Assembly: GCA_020002185.1 (NCBI GenBank)
Contig: CM034537.1
Location: forward strand, 5,646,465 to 5,710,464
Direction: 5' to 3'
DNA length: 64,000 nucleotides
Source: Paraescarpia echinospica
Taxonomy: Eukaryota > Annelida > Polychaeta > Sabellida > Siboglinidae
Shown here: piece after piece, positions 1-10,209 of the stretch
Position numbering within the stretch: the first letter of the stretch is position 1
Layout: each line of letters starts with the position of its first letter
Position numbers and translations under genes: made by a program
The notes under the pieces: generated by a model
Databases searched by the model: none
Told to the model about the DNA's origin: nothing
Seen by the model: the letters and a program-made list of their open reading frames with translations, nothing else

Positions 1-725
1 CATGTACTTCATTTTATGGATACATAATATGCACTGTGATAGATCAATTTCTTCCAGTCAGAACGATATATAACTTGGAGTCAGTTGATGGAGTTTGCTT
101 GGAGCGAAGATCAAACAGTGTCACCATGAAGTGATAAATATTTTGAATTGCACCATCCAGCAAATGTTATACAACATCAGAGGTGGATTATATTATGGCC
201 ATGTCGTATACCACTGAATAGCCTACTGTCTCCCCGTAAATATGGGATACAATGGGGGCTGTCAAGTGGTGTAGTGTGTGTGTTAAGTGAAGGTCAAACA
301 AGGTGATGTTTTGTTTGCTAAATATTTTTATAATGAGCATTTAAGTTTTTCCTTTTGTTTGTTATGGCCCAGTCACAACAGAAGGAATTTTATAAATTTG
401 ATTTTTTTCAAATGTAATAGTGTTAATAAACAAAACAATAACATTATAAACATGTTCATAGTCAAGTTTAAAAACTGTTAAATGAATCACTCAATTTTGG
501 ATGAAATTGTAATGTTTAAATAAATTATTTAAATTGCCAACACTAATCTTGTTAACATATGTGCAGGATGGTAGTTATCAATACTATTTAAATAAGCCAA
601 GAGACTTCACAAATCACATACAATCAACTTAGGAAATAATTACATTTAATTGAACATTAATTTTACAAAATGTTCAAGCATTACCCATTTTACAGACATG
701 TGTTTTTTAATGTCTATATATATTT

Positions 726-1185
726 AAACCCGGCTGATGCTTAAGGCAGAACTCTGAGCTCATTTGCTATATGAATTACACAAGACTTAATTGTTGGTGA
801 AGGTCATCATTATGAACAGGAATTAAATCACATATCGATCGATGAGATATAGACAAACATACTCATCGAGGTAATATATAAACACATTGAATCTTCCTTT
901 GTGTTGAAAAACAAAGACTATCATTGAACAAAACATTTATAGGCATCTTCGCCTCACATTGTATAATTACTATTTTAACGTATGCAAAAATAATCATTTA
1001 TGCCCTGCTGATGCTCAATGGCAGAACCCTGAGCTTGTTTGCTATACAAATTAAACGAGAGTGGATGTAGTTGATAAAGGTCATTTAATAATTGTACCAA
1101 CAGGAATTAAATCACATACACCAAATGATGAGATAAAACAAATCAAAAATAATACTTTCATTGAGTACTACACAAACAATTATTA
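726..1185 (+). repeat. Diverged direct repeat in the unit head
   Basis: Two blocks of roughly 180 bp, about 726-900 and 1000-1180, share a run of features in the same order. These are a CTGATGCT..GGCAGAAC motif, a GAGCT(C/T) word, TTTGCTATA, then a GAAGGTCAT or AAAGGTCAT word, then CAGGAATTAAATCACATA. They are clearly diverged, so this duplication is older than the amplification of the giant unit. The same pair is present in units 2, 3 and 4 at the matching offsets. No function is visible. Confidence 0.7.
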
Positions 1186-1439
1186 AATGACAGTCAGATT
1201 AGCAAAGGTGGGGGCGGTCATTTCCCCCACCCGCCTCCAGCAGTAGGGGCCCTTCCAGTGTTATACTGCCTAATTGCATATATATTGATGTCACCTTTTT
1301 ATAGGTTAAAGCTTTTGTACACAAGGGTTTTTGACCGTTTTCTAGGATGGAGGGCTTTTACCTTATGACCAGCATCTCATCCCACAAGGTCTCTTGACGG
1401 GAGGGCTTTTGACAAAGAGGCTTTAGACTGGGAGGTCTT

Positions 1440-1960
1440 TTGACTATCTCGATATATGCAGATGATCTACTTCATATAGCTCCTTCTGCCAAAGGACATC
1501 AAACAATACTTGACATATGTATGATAAATTAATGTTACATATATGGATGTGAACATAACATTCAATATAATGTCAATAAATCCCTGGTCACGTACTAGCT
1601 TTGACTCAAGAAATGCAATTTTTTTAGGGAAATGACCTTTGGAGAAAAGAAGTTAAAAAGCTTTGCCACCTTATGTAAATATCTTGGACATGTCATTTGT
1701 AACATTAGTCTTATCGGATAAGGCTGACATTCAAGCCAAAGTTAGACTTCTGTATGCTAAGAGTAACATGTGTCAAAGATTTTTCTTTTGCTTAACAGTG
1801 ATTCTATTTTAGTAATTCATAATATTTTTTATTTGCATGTGTGCTTTATCATAGAAAAGCAAATAGCAATTTGCCACAACTACAAAAATGCTCATCCTTC
1901 GGATGGTGCTTCATTCACACAGACACAAAAAGACAGTTGCCCTGAGAGTTTTTAAATTAT
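1440..1960 (+). pseudogene. Non-LTR retrotransposon reverse-transcriptase relic
   Basis: In the + frames there is a reverse-transcriptase catalytic box, YADDLLHIAPSAKG (YADD at 1455-1466), followed by NIQYNVNKSLV. Next comes LCKYLGHVICN (from 1671) and, after a frameshift, DIQAKVRLLYAKSNMCQRFF (1727-1786). This order (YADD, then a KYLGH-type strand, then a DIQ..VR.LY.K.N helix) is that of the palm and thumb of non-LTR (LINE-type) reverse transcriptases. Several stops and at least two frameshifts break it, and neither the N-terminal part nor an endonuclease is attached. It is a dead fragment. The assignment rests on motif recognition without a search. Confidence 0.75.
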
Positions 1961-2449
1961 GTTCATCTTAACGTAATTCACAATGCACGTTTCTTATAAC
2001 GTGCTCAACTGATTGGATGACCAATCGCCTGGATTGGAACCACCTTTACTAATCCATTTAGGTCCGTCTAACATCCGGTACAAACCTAAAATCACAAAAC
2101 CTGTAATCAATGGGGAATTTTGAAAAGATATAATTTATTATAAGTGTTACTTTTCTTCCGATATAAAAAATTAGTCCCTGAAAGTTTGGCATGCTAGGTT
2201 ACAAGACATCTAGGATGAAGACGTTAACATACATGCATGAACATGTGCACACACTAGTTCAGTTATAGACTGTCTATGAGAGGTAGTGCTAGCCACATAT
2301 TTGATGGTAAACCATGTTTGATACTGCTAATATGAACTTGTGCAGGGCCTACATGTGTCATCAGAAAGGCTAGATTTAATTTAATGACTAGGATTGCAAC
2401 TAGCAACATGTGCTGTGTAACTCAAAATTGCGGCTTCAGTGGAACTTAC

Positions 2450-2537
2450 CTTGAACTTGGTTTCCAAGGATTTAGGCGCAATAGAAGTGATCTTATTATT
2501 ATTATATTTTTTTAATTTACTGTTTTTATCTTTATCT
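2450..2537 (-). other. Exon-like island B (88 nt, hypothetical)
   Basis: On the minus strand an 88-nt segment is bounded by strong splice signals. Upstream is a T-rich tract ending TTGTTCAG, and downstream is a perfect donor, AAG followed by GTAAGT. One frame is open throughout and reads a Lys/Asn-rich start followed by ITSIAPKSLETKFK. The segment is kept in all four units with only isolated differences. I do not recognise a protein family, and half of the peptide is low complexity, so chance is a serious alternative. Confidence 0.25.
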
Positions 2538-2586
2538 CTGAACAAAAAAACTACTATTATATTATTATAGGCTGTAAAAATGTGGA

Positions 2587-2642
2587 TCCTCCTCTCTCCC
2601 CGTCTCCCCGTCTCCCCGTCTCCCCCTCTCCCCTCCCTCCCT

Positions 2643-2685
<43 letters not shown>
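2587..2685. repeat. CT-rich microsatellite 1
   Basis: A polypyrimidine tract with three sub-blocks: several copies of the 8-mer TCTCCCCG, a CCCT-rich block, and a pure (CT)n run. Pure polypurine/polypyrimidine mirror tracts like this can adopt triplex DNA and are recombination-prone. In unit 3 this tract is fused directly to microsatellite 2. Long Ser/Leu-rich or Arg/Glu-rich reading frames here are products of the repeat and not genes. Confidence 0.95.
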
Positions 2686-3117
2686 AAATACATTTTCCAA
2701 ATTTATTAATAAAAAATATGGAGCAAATAAAACATATGTGACATGCAACAGTGAACAGATGTCATATGAAGTATAAACCTATTCTGCATTCGAGCCAAAA
2801 TAGCTGTCTAGTCATATCCCATCAATTTTCTGATTTTGGCAGAAATGTATAGTCTCATCTTTCAATGTTCAGCTTATTTTCCTCTACAAATAATCCTAAA
2901 CTCATAAAATACTACATGTAATACTGACATTGAACATTGATTTTGCACATAGCTGATTTTTTGTAATCTGTTTTTCTCAAAACTTTAAAAAAGTTTACTT
3001 AATTTTGAACAATCATTAAAATACTGAAGATATTTCAACAAACTAGGTATAATTTAAAAACTTACAATTAGTGGAATAAAAAATATATATTTCACAATTG
3101 TGCAACTTAATACCTAC

Positions 3118-3229
3118 CTCCAGATTGGGAAGGACTGTTATTGTGTAATGCTGATAATGGTTCAGCATTGGTAAAAAGTAAAGCAGATTAGTTTTCCCAC
3201 ATGACATTTTGCACTGCTTTGTGTATCTC
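3118..3229 (-). other. Exon-like island A (112 nt, hypothetical)
   Basis: On the minus strand a 112-nt segment follows an acceptor-like TTAATTTGTTTTCAG and ends CTGGAG followed by GTAGGT. One frame is open from end to end and reads like ordinary protein, including KQCKMSCGKTNLLYF and HYTITVLPNLE. Just upstream (3230-3255) a 26-nt stretch runs from GTAAGT to CAG, and the sequence before it is open in the compatible frame. The segment is present in units 1, 2 and 4 and deleted from unit 3. I do not recognise the family. It could be one exon of a dead gene copy. Confidence 0.3.
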
Positions 3230-3389
3230 CTGAAAACAAATTAATACACACTTACCTGACTTTTCTTCTTAAATTTTCTTGGTCACTATTACACAGAAAT
3301 CTCATGTGGACACAGCAGGATTTCACACAGGCAATTCAAACTGACATACATGTGCTTCAAGCATGGTGCTAGAAACCTCAGTGACCAGA

Positions 3390-3612
3390 GACAGTGACCA
3401 CATCCATCAAACATGGGTGCAGACTAGAAGAATCAGGTGGCAGACAGACTATTGTGTCACAACCTGTCAACTTGGAGACAGCTATTGTTAGCAGAATAAT
3501 GTGTGTTAGGTCTGTGTACATTTTGTGGACCAATGTCCCAAAAAGTGATTGAAAGTTGATTAAAATTATGTCATTTGTTACTCAAAAACATGAATTTTAA
3601 TTTAGGGTATAT
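3390..3612 (+). repeat. Outer inverted repeat, left arm
   Basis: This segment matches the reverse complement of about 12207-12420, imperfectly but over its whole length. The best stretch (about 3449-3612) includes TTTGTGGACCAATGTCCC and ATGAATTTTAATTTAGGGTA. Read inward, both arms contain an open stretch that ends in the same peptide and stop: VNLETAIVSRIMC then ILWTNVPKSD in this arm, VNLETPIVSRTMC then ILWTNVPKSD in the other. The arms may be two copies of a dispersed element, or the ends of one composite element about 9 kb long. The shared peptide suggests a coding ancestor that I cannot name. Confidence 0.75.
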
Positions 3613-3812
3613 ATATATAAATATTATATATATATATATATATACATTTATATATATATATACATTTATACATATATATATATACATATACATATTTAAA
3701 CTTTGGAGTTTATTAGTCCTTATGCAAAAAAACTAGCATTCTATAGTTTTTTTCTATAGAATTCTATAGTAATCTATAATATTCTATAAAATCGTATAGC
3801 ATATATGCTATA
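3607..3812. repeat. AT microsatellite with short perfect palindromes
   Basis: An (AT)n tract interrupted by ACATTTA words (3607-3697) is followed by an AT-rich stretch of CTATAG-type words. This stretch holds two perfect palindromes, CTATAGAATTCTATAG at 3754-3769 and TATAGCATATATGCTATA at 3795-3812. The length of the AT run varies between units. Cruciform formation is possible, but no role is shown. Confidence 0.85.
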
Positions 3813-3818
3813 TGAAAC

Positions 3819-4497
3819 CAGGGCTGGGTCCAATTACACAAAATCAAATCAATTAAAATTACTTTTTGTTTCAATTACAATTACACTTCAACAATTTCGA
3901 GATAAATTACAATACTAAGTTTTCAATTACAAATGCATTAATGGGACCTACCAAAAAGTGTATCAATGATATGGCATGCACCGGTATGTCGGGTTGACCA
4001 GGTCAATCATGAAATATAATTAATTGAACAACTAATGATCTCAGTTTGAATTAAATTGATAAAAATCATTAAAAAAAAACAAATTAAATTGGAATAAATT
4101 TAGCCAATAAGTGAGGTACAAAGATAATTTAATGGAATTTAAAGCGTTCGCACATTGATGATATTGAAGCCACAAAGCTTTCGCTTCAACTTCAAGGGGC
4201 ATACTTTCCAATCAGAAACCTCTAGTTCATAACCACAGTTGCAAGTAATTAAACCAGCCAGAAAATCCACAAGAAAAGGCTTTTGTTGCTCTCATAGGAG
4301 ACAGTGCAAATTGAGCACTAAGAACTGTCAGAATCTGCTTCTGAGGAAGTACTATGACTCGGACAGCCTCTAGACCCTTTTTAGCCAGCTTGCAGCCAGG
4401 CCAAAGAAGAAAGGGGATATTGAACCTTGCACAGTGACAGGTGCTAATCCACCCTCTGAGCAAACAGTAGTCTTGGACAATGCCAGCTAGCAAATTT
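3819..4497 (-). mobile_element. Truncated, diverged hAT-type element in inverted orientation
   Basis: It starts with a hAT-like terminal sequence, CAGGGCTGGGTCC, followed by ATTAC/AATTG-rich subterminal sequence. It then matches, diverged, the reverse complement of the right-hand three quarters of the element at 5327-7035. Shared landmarks are CTACCAAAAAGTGTATCAATGAT, GGGGCATACTTT, AAAGGGGATATTGA and TCTGAGCAAACAGTAGT, each in the order expected for an inverted copy. The end equivalent to 5327-5520 is missing, and I find no target-site duplication. The 88-codon minus-strand open frame at 4227-4493 lies wholly inside this relic and is not supported as a gene. Confidence 0.7.
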
Positions 4498-4839
4498 TTT
4501 TTGCTAAGGTATATAAATCTGCTTGGTGTCTATTATTTAAATACAAAATAAAAATGAATGGCTCCTTATAGTGGCACACTCTTCTCTTGTCGCTGGCTGT
4601 AGTATTTTGTCCAGTCCACCTACTTGTTCATAAACCCCGTGCATTTGTTGTGTTGTACAAAAATATAGTACCCATAAAATGTGATTTTTGACATTTGAAA
4701 AAAACATTTTGGCATGAACTTAATGTAATAAATTAGGCACATTAGGAGGTTAAGTGGTAGAATGTTTTGTCAGTGAAATGACACATATTTGGAAGAGTGA
4801 TTTTTTTGTCATTTATTTTTAATGCAATTTTTGAAAAAA

Positions 4840-5056
4840 TAACTCATTTTGTATGTTTGCTGCTACCATGTCGGAGCAATATTAACATGATACCACCTGG
4901 CGGATTATTCGTAAAACAGCCATAATTTGTGAACTGCTCATCCTACATCAATATATAGTGCTTCTAGAGATACAAAATGAGGAGTAGCAACTTTTATGTT
5001 ATGTATTTTGTGCGTAAATGCAACCAAATTGATGTTATTAAAAAAAAAACTGCCAC
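4840..5056 (+). repeat. Inner inverted repeat, left arm
   Basis: The reverse complement of this segment matches about 10485-10680. Common landmarks include AATAACATCAAT, TACGCACAAA, TGCTACTCCTCATTT, TGTAGGATGA and CAGGTGG. The identity is moderate. The arm lies immediately beyond the 3' end of the decayed gene at 5100-10241, and its partner lies just before the 5' end. The pair therefore brackets that gene. Equivalent arms are at about 27919-28135 in unit 2 and 51949-52165 in unit 4. Confidence 0.65.
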
Positions 5057-5099
5057 ATATTGTAATGCCTATGTTTGTTTCTCTTTGAGAAACATAAAA

Positions 5100-5318
5100 A
5101 ACATGTAATTTTGGATAGTGTATTGCTTAAGTTTGTTCTGCTTATATAGTGTGTCATAGTATGTTTTGCGTATTATATATGCAAACCAAATAAAAGTTGG
5201 AACAATCTGCATAAGAAACAAAGCCACTCATCTAGTTGGCAAATGAGTGGATCAGTGCTCCACCATCGATGACAAAACGTTGTAAGAGTGTGACCACACA
5301 CAAGTGAAATTTGTAATG
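5100..5318 (-). pseudogene. Decayed unnamed invertebrate gene, C-terminal piece
   Basis: On the minus strand this reads RFVIDGGALIHSFAN, a stop, then FVSYAD. From memory this resembles a DGAA.VH....TF..YA segment of a large uncharacterised protein family predicted in many copies in cnidarian and mollusc genomes. It continues the gene relic at 7044-8337; the hAT element at 5327-7035 interrupts the two parts. Stops show that it is dead. Family membership needs a search. Confidence 0.45.
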
Positions 5319-5326
5319 GTTTCGAG
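5319..5326 (+). other. Left 8-bp target-site duplication GTTTCGAG
   Basis: GTTTCGAG immediately precedes the hAT element and is repeated exactly at 7036-7043, directly after it. Eight base pairs is the duplication length typical of the hAT superfamily. The same pair flanks the element in units 2 and 4. Confidence 0.9.
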
Positions 5327-7035
5327 CAAGGCTGGGTCAAATTACGTAATTTTAATTGATTCTGGTTTTGAAATTATTCTATAATTGTAATTGATTACTT
5401 TGTGTAATTGAAAGAATTACATCAATTACAATCAATGTCAGTCATTTACAGAGTTTTGTGACATCACAAAAACTACTTAAAAACAGCTTTCCCACACATT
5501 TTATCAATCTACCCAGTGCCTAAATAGTACTAATTACCCTGGCAGTGTCCAATATTACTACTGTTTGCTCAGAAGGTGCATTAACAACTGTCACTGTCCA
5601 AAGGTCAATATCCCCTTTGTTCTTTACCCAGTCTGCAAGGTACCACTGCTCAGTGACTGTACTGGACCATTCTTAGCAGTTTGCACTGTCTCTTCTGAGA
5701 TCAACAAAGACATTTGATTACCATTTCCTGGCTTAATTTAACAAGCCCAGGGAGTACAGCGTTTTAATTACTTGCAACTAGGGATATTAACTAGGAGTTT
5801 CTAATTGAAAAAGTATGCCCCTTCAAGGGAAGCCTTTGTCAGTTTGTGGCTTCAATATCATCAACATGCAAAAACTTTATATTTCATTATACAAAAATAT
5901 CTTTGTACCTCACTTAGTTACTTCAATTCAATTTGTTTTTATAATTTTGATTCCATGCAAATAGAGACCATCTGTTTTCCAAATCATGGACAGCTGCTCA
6001 CCAAGGAAATAGAATAGTGGACAGTTGCTCACCCTTAAGAAAATTTTAATTTCATGTCGGTATTTGGCGTCACTATTACAACAGCGATGTAATTTTGTGT
6101 AAACTTATGTTGTATCTCTCTTCCAGAAATCTACCATTACGCCAATAAAACAAAAGAAATTCTTTATGGCCAGCTTTATAAAGCCAGTGAGTTAATTGCA
6201 ACGGAGTCTAAGCTTGAGCTAATCCCCACTAACACAGACTAGGTAGATCTACAGCCGTTCAGACAACAAAGAGGGTTATTTATGTCACGCCTTGCATTGA
6301 CTAGATGGTGGAGATAACCACAATCACTGTCTAACTGATCTTCTTGTTTTTTGCCTGTCGTTGACATTGTTTATAAGTTATAGATTAACATTGTGTTTGT
6401 GAACTGCGATTACTGATGCAGGGTCCTATTATCGCTCACCACAAACATGCCGATCTTGTAAAACAAACTGCAAATCTATATTTAGATTTAAGATAATGTC
6501 AATGTATACACACGTGTTATTTAATTAATGCTTGTAGATGTTACAATTAGAACACATTATAAATAAATACACAACGCCTGCATTTTTGTCATGAAACTGA
6601 CAGGCTGAGGCTGAGCAACTGTCCGCTTTTTCATAAGGGTGAGCAACTGTCCATTTGTTTATTTCCTTGGTGAGCAACTGTTCACTTGTTATTTCTTTGG
6701 TGAGCAACTGTCCAGTGAGCAATTGTCTGGTGAGCAACTGTCCGGTGAGCAACTGTCCGGTGAGCAACTGTCCGGTGAGCAACTGTCCGATGAGCAACTG
6801 TCCGAACACCTGTTTTTCAATCCATTCTACTTCATGATTGACCCGTTCAACCCTACATACTTGTGCATGCAATATCATTGATAGACTTGGTAGGTCCCAG
6901 TAACGCATCTGTAATTATAATTGAAATCTTATTGGTGTAATTGTAATTGATTTGAAAATATTAGAATTGTAATTGAAATGACAAATGAAAAGTAATTGTA
7001 ATTGATTTGATTTTTTGTAATTGGACCCAGCTCTG
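5327..7035 (+). mobile_element. Non-autonomous hAT-type transposon (1,709 bp)
   Basis: The left end is CAAGGCTGGGTC here and CAGGGCTGGGTC in units 2 and 4. The right end is GGACCCAGCTCTG, giving imperfect terminal inverted repeats of about 20 bp. Behind both ends are repeated TAATTGTAATTG words, like hAT subterminal binding sites. It is flanked by the 8-bp duplication GTTTCGAG. Internally there is a 15-bp minisatellite (6613-6815) and two inverted single copies of the same 15-mer near 5988 and 6018. No transposase frame is present. A short minus-strand stretch (about 5530-5640) reading WVKNKGDIDLWTVTVVN and PSEQTVVI is partly shared with the inverted relic at 3819-4497. The element interrupts the gene relic on both sides. 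Its right part (from 6474) is duplicated at 8346-8907. Confidence 0.88.
6613..6815 (+). repeat. 15-bp minisatellite inside the hAT element
   Basis: Repeats of GGTGAGCAACTGTCC, perfect in the middle and degenerate or spaced at the left edge. Because 15 is a multiple of 3 it gives open frames encoding GEQLS (plus) or QLLTG (minus) repeats; these are repeat products and not proteins. Inverted single copies (GGACAGCTGCTCACC and GGACAGTTGCTCACC) lie 600 bp to the left in the same element, so the transcript could fold back. Duplicated at 8485-8687. Confidence 0.92.
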
Positions 7036-7043
7036 GTTTCGAG

Positions 7044-8337
7044 AATGCATGCCAAAATGTCAGACTTGGGGCATCAGAACTTTGAGGTTCCCTTGAAGTT
7101 GATACGACAATGCAGGAGGTATGGGAAGATTCATGTCAGAATAGAATAAACTCCTCCGGGTCTTCTCCTCAGCTCTCATGCATAATGAAAGCTAGCCCGC
7201 ACTGGTTAATGTGATCTGTGAAGTGCTGGATTCTCCTCTTGGTTGCTCTAACTTTCTGCTATCTGTGTTATTGAATAAGTTGTTTTGCTTGATTGGTGTG
7301 GTCAGGTAGAAGGCGTTCAAATTCAGCATATTTCCCACGTTACTCATATCCCTTCGATTCAAGCTCTCCAAGCATCCTTTGTTGTCCAAAGGAATAGAGT
7401 CCTCACGCTCTTTTTCAAAAAGGCATTCTCTGTTCATCAATGCTTCCAAAAAATTCCTAAGTTGACGTCGACAACATTCCTGGTATGCATAGCATTCTTC
7501 AGAGCACTTCGTTGTCATCGTCGTCGTTATTATCACTGGTAAGTTCCCCAACTACTCAGGTAATCTCCGGGCCATCCACTGTCCAGCATTCTAAAAGGTG
7601 CTGAGGCTGATCATATCACAAACTCCCTTTGCCCTTGTGTTGACATGCTCATGGGCTTGACCAATCGGTATGATGGAGAACCGTTAACTGCTCCTCGTTA
7701 TCACCTACTGGCTGCCCGGCCTACTGACCCTCATCATGTCACTCATCTTGCATGCTCGGAAGAAACACATCAAGGTCTCAAATAAAGAAGGGAATCCACC
7801 AAACATAATTGGAACTTATGCACCAGTAACCAGCATGGTATGACTACAGAACTCTCTCGTGCAGCCACGGCGATCCATCTTCAAGAGGCAACTCAGTTCC
7901 ACTATCCTTTTGCATCCGCAAAGATTATCCAGTATAACAACTATCACTTTGTGAAGGTACAGTATGGCTGCTGACACATTCTTAGTGATCCTGGTTTCGG
8001 TTAGAACATCAGGCCATCTAGAACAAACCTTCCATGATGGCCCACAAAGTCAGTTCAATATGCATGCATCCTAGCATCACAACAAACTTGTCTTCATTGA
8101 GAGTTTCTGGGAGTGTCAATTGATTATCTGTTGGAATGTCTTAAACAGGTTCATCCACCACCAGCATCGGGATGTGTTGCGGGTTGAGGTGCTTGGTACT
8201 GTCTTGCTAGAATCATGTCTAGAACAGATGCTTTGTTGTGAAAAATTGGCGAACGGGCTTCAGTGTATTTAATTGATCTTCCAACAACATCGAGTACGAG
8301 GACCACATGACCAGAACTTGCGTCCGCTTCTGGCCCT
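7044..8337 (-). pseudogene. Decayed unnamed invertebrate gene, middle and C-terminal part (duplication copy 1)
   Basis: Read on the minus strand across several frames, this carries a consistent series of fragments. They are DKFVVMLGCMHIEL (about 8098-8060), SSNYVWWIPFFI then DLDVFLPSM (7822-7750), HEHVNTRAKG (near 7650), ECWTVDGPEIT then VVGEL (7600-7540) and a 119-codon open stretch with FLEALMNRECLFEKE (7551-7192). The order matches my recollection of a large uncharacterised family with motifs EDKFV..GG.HIE, DH.NY.RW.P.HI.D, HEQ.N...KG and RRW...GPE. Frameshifts and stops prove decay. Its 5' part is cut off by the local duplication. Function of the family is unknown to me. Confidence 0.5.
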
Positions 8338-8345
8338 ATATCTAG

Positions 8346-10209
8346 ATCTATATTTAGATTTAAGATAATGTCAATGTATACACACGTGTTATTTAATTAA
8401 TGCTTGTAGATGTTACAATTAGAACACATTATAAATAAATACACAAAGCCTGCATTTTTGTCATGAAACTGACAGGCTGAGGCTGAGCAACTGTCCGCTT
8501 TTTCATAAGGGTGAGCAACTGTCCATTTGTTTATTTCCTTGGTGAGCAACTGTTCACTTGTTATTTCTTTGGTGAGCAACTGTCCAGTGAGCAATTGTCT
8601 GGTGAGCAACTGTCCGGTGAGCAACTGTCCGGTGAGCAACTGTCCGGTGAGCAACTGTCCGATGAGCAACTGTCCGAACACCTGTTTTTCAATCCATTCT
8701 ACTTCATGATTGACCCGTTCAACCCTACATACTTGTGCATGCAATATCATTGATAGACTTGGTAGGTCCCAGTAACGCATCTGTAATTATAATTGAAATC
8801 TTATTGGTGTAATTGTAATTGATTTGAAAATATTAGAATTGTAATTGAAATGACAAATGAAAAGTAATTGTAATTGATTTGATTTTTTGTAATTGGACCC
8901 AGCTCTGGTTTCGAGAATGCATGCCAAAATGTCAGACTTGGGGCATCAGAACTTTGAGGTTCCCTTGAAGTTGATACGACAATGCAGGAGGTACGGGAAG
9001 ATTCATGTCAGAATAGAATAAACTCCTCCGGGTCTTCTCCTCAGCTCTCATGCATAATGAAAGCTAGCCTGCACTGGTTAATGTGATCTGTGAAGTGCTG
9101 GATTCTCCTCTTGGTTGCTGTAACTTTCTGCTATCTGTGTTATTGAATAAGTTGTTTTGCTTGATTGGTGTGGTCAGGTAGAAGGCGTTCAAATTCAGCA
9201 TATTTCCCACGTTACTCATATCCCTTCGATTCAAGCTCTCCAAGCATCCTTTGTTGTCCAAAGGAATAGAGTCCTCACGCTCTTTTTCAAAAAGGCATTC
9301 TCTGTTCATCAATGCTTCCAAAAAATTCCTAAGTTGACGTCGACAACATTCCTGGTATGCATAGCATTCTTCAGAGCACTTCGTTGTCATCGTCGTCGTT
9401 ATTATCACTGGTAAGTTCCCCAACTACTCAGGTAATCTCCGGGCCATCCACTGTCCAGCATTCTAAAAGGTGCTGAGGCTGATCATATCACAAACTCCCT
9501 TTGCCCTTGTGTTGACATGCTCATGGGCTTGACCAATCGGTATGATGGAGAACAGTTAACTGCTACTCGTTATCACCTACTGGCTGCCCGGCCTACTGAC
9601 CCTCATCATGTCACTCATCTTGCATGCTCGGAAGAAACACATCAAGGTCTCAAATAAAGAAGGGAATCCACCAAACATAATTGGAACTTATGCACCAGTA
9701 ACCAGCATGGTATGACTACAGAACTCTCTCGTGCAGCCACGGCGATCCATCTTCAAGAGGCAACTCAGTTCCACTATCCTTTTGCATCCGCAAAGATTAT
9801 CCAGTATAACAACTATCACTTTGTGAAGGTACAGTATGGCTGCTGACACATTCTTAGTGATCCTGGTTTCGGTTAGAACATCAGGCCATCTAGAACAAAC
9901 CTTCCATCATGGCCCACAAAGTCAGTTCAATATGCATGCATCCTAGCATCACAACAAACTTGTCTTCATTTAGAGTTTCTGGGAGTGTCAATTGATTATC
10001 TGTTGGAATGTCTTAAACAGGTTCATCCACCACCAGCATCGGGATGTGTTGCGGGTTGAGGTGCTTGGTACTGTCTTGCTAGAATAATGTCTAGAACAGA
10101 TGCTTTGTTGTGAAAAATTGGCGAACGGGCTTCAGTGTATTTAATTGATCTTCCAACAACATCGAGTACGAGGACCACATGACCAGAACTTGCGTCCGCT
10201 TCTGGCCCT
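8346..10209 (+). repeat. Local tandem duplication, copy 2 (1,864 bp)
   Basis: Second copy of 6474-8337. It brings an extra right end of the hAT element (8346-8907, with 15-bp minisatellite and terminal repeat), so this unit has two right ends and one left end. Beyond 10209 the sequence continues as in units 2 and 4. Confidence 0.95.

Larger units (their letters stand above)
6474..8337 (+). repeat. Local tandem duplication, copy 1 (1,864 bp)
   Basis: 6474-8337 is repeated at 8346-10209 with only about eight to ten scattered base differences, so the duplication is recent. It starts inside the hAT element and ends inside the gene relic, so it is unrelated to either element's own ends. The two copies are separated by an 8-bp filler, ATATCTAG (8338-8345). 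Units 2 and 4 have a single copy. Confidence 0.95.

Noticed and set aside
3811..3818. TATGAAAC as a target-site duplication for the inverted hAT relic
   Set aside because: No second copy is found next to the relic's other edge, which is truncated; the similarity of GAAAC to the GTTTC beyond the other element is only five bases.
4227..4493. 88-codon minus-strand frame as a possible small gene
   Set aside because: Lies entirely in the inverted hAT relic, opposite to the direction in which that relic shares an open stretch with its relative; conservation between units is only that of the whole tandem unit.
6525..6908. 127-codon minus-strand frame with QLLTG repeats and its plus-strand GEQLS counterparts
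   Set aside because: Created by a 15-bp minisatellite inside a non-autonomous transposon; the repeat length divisible by three keeps all frames open.
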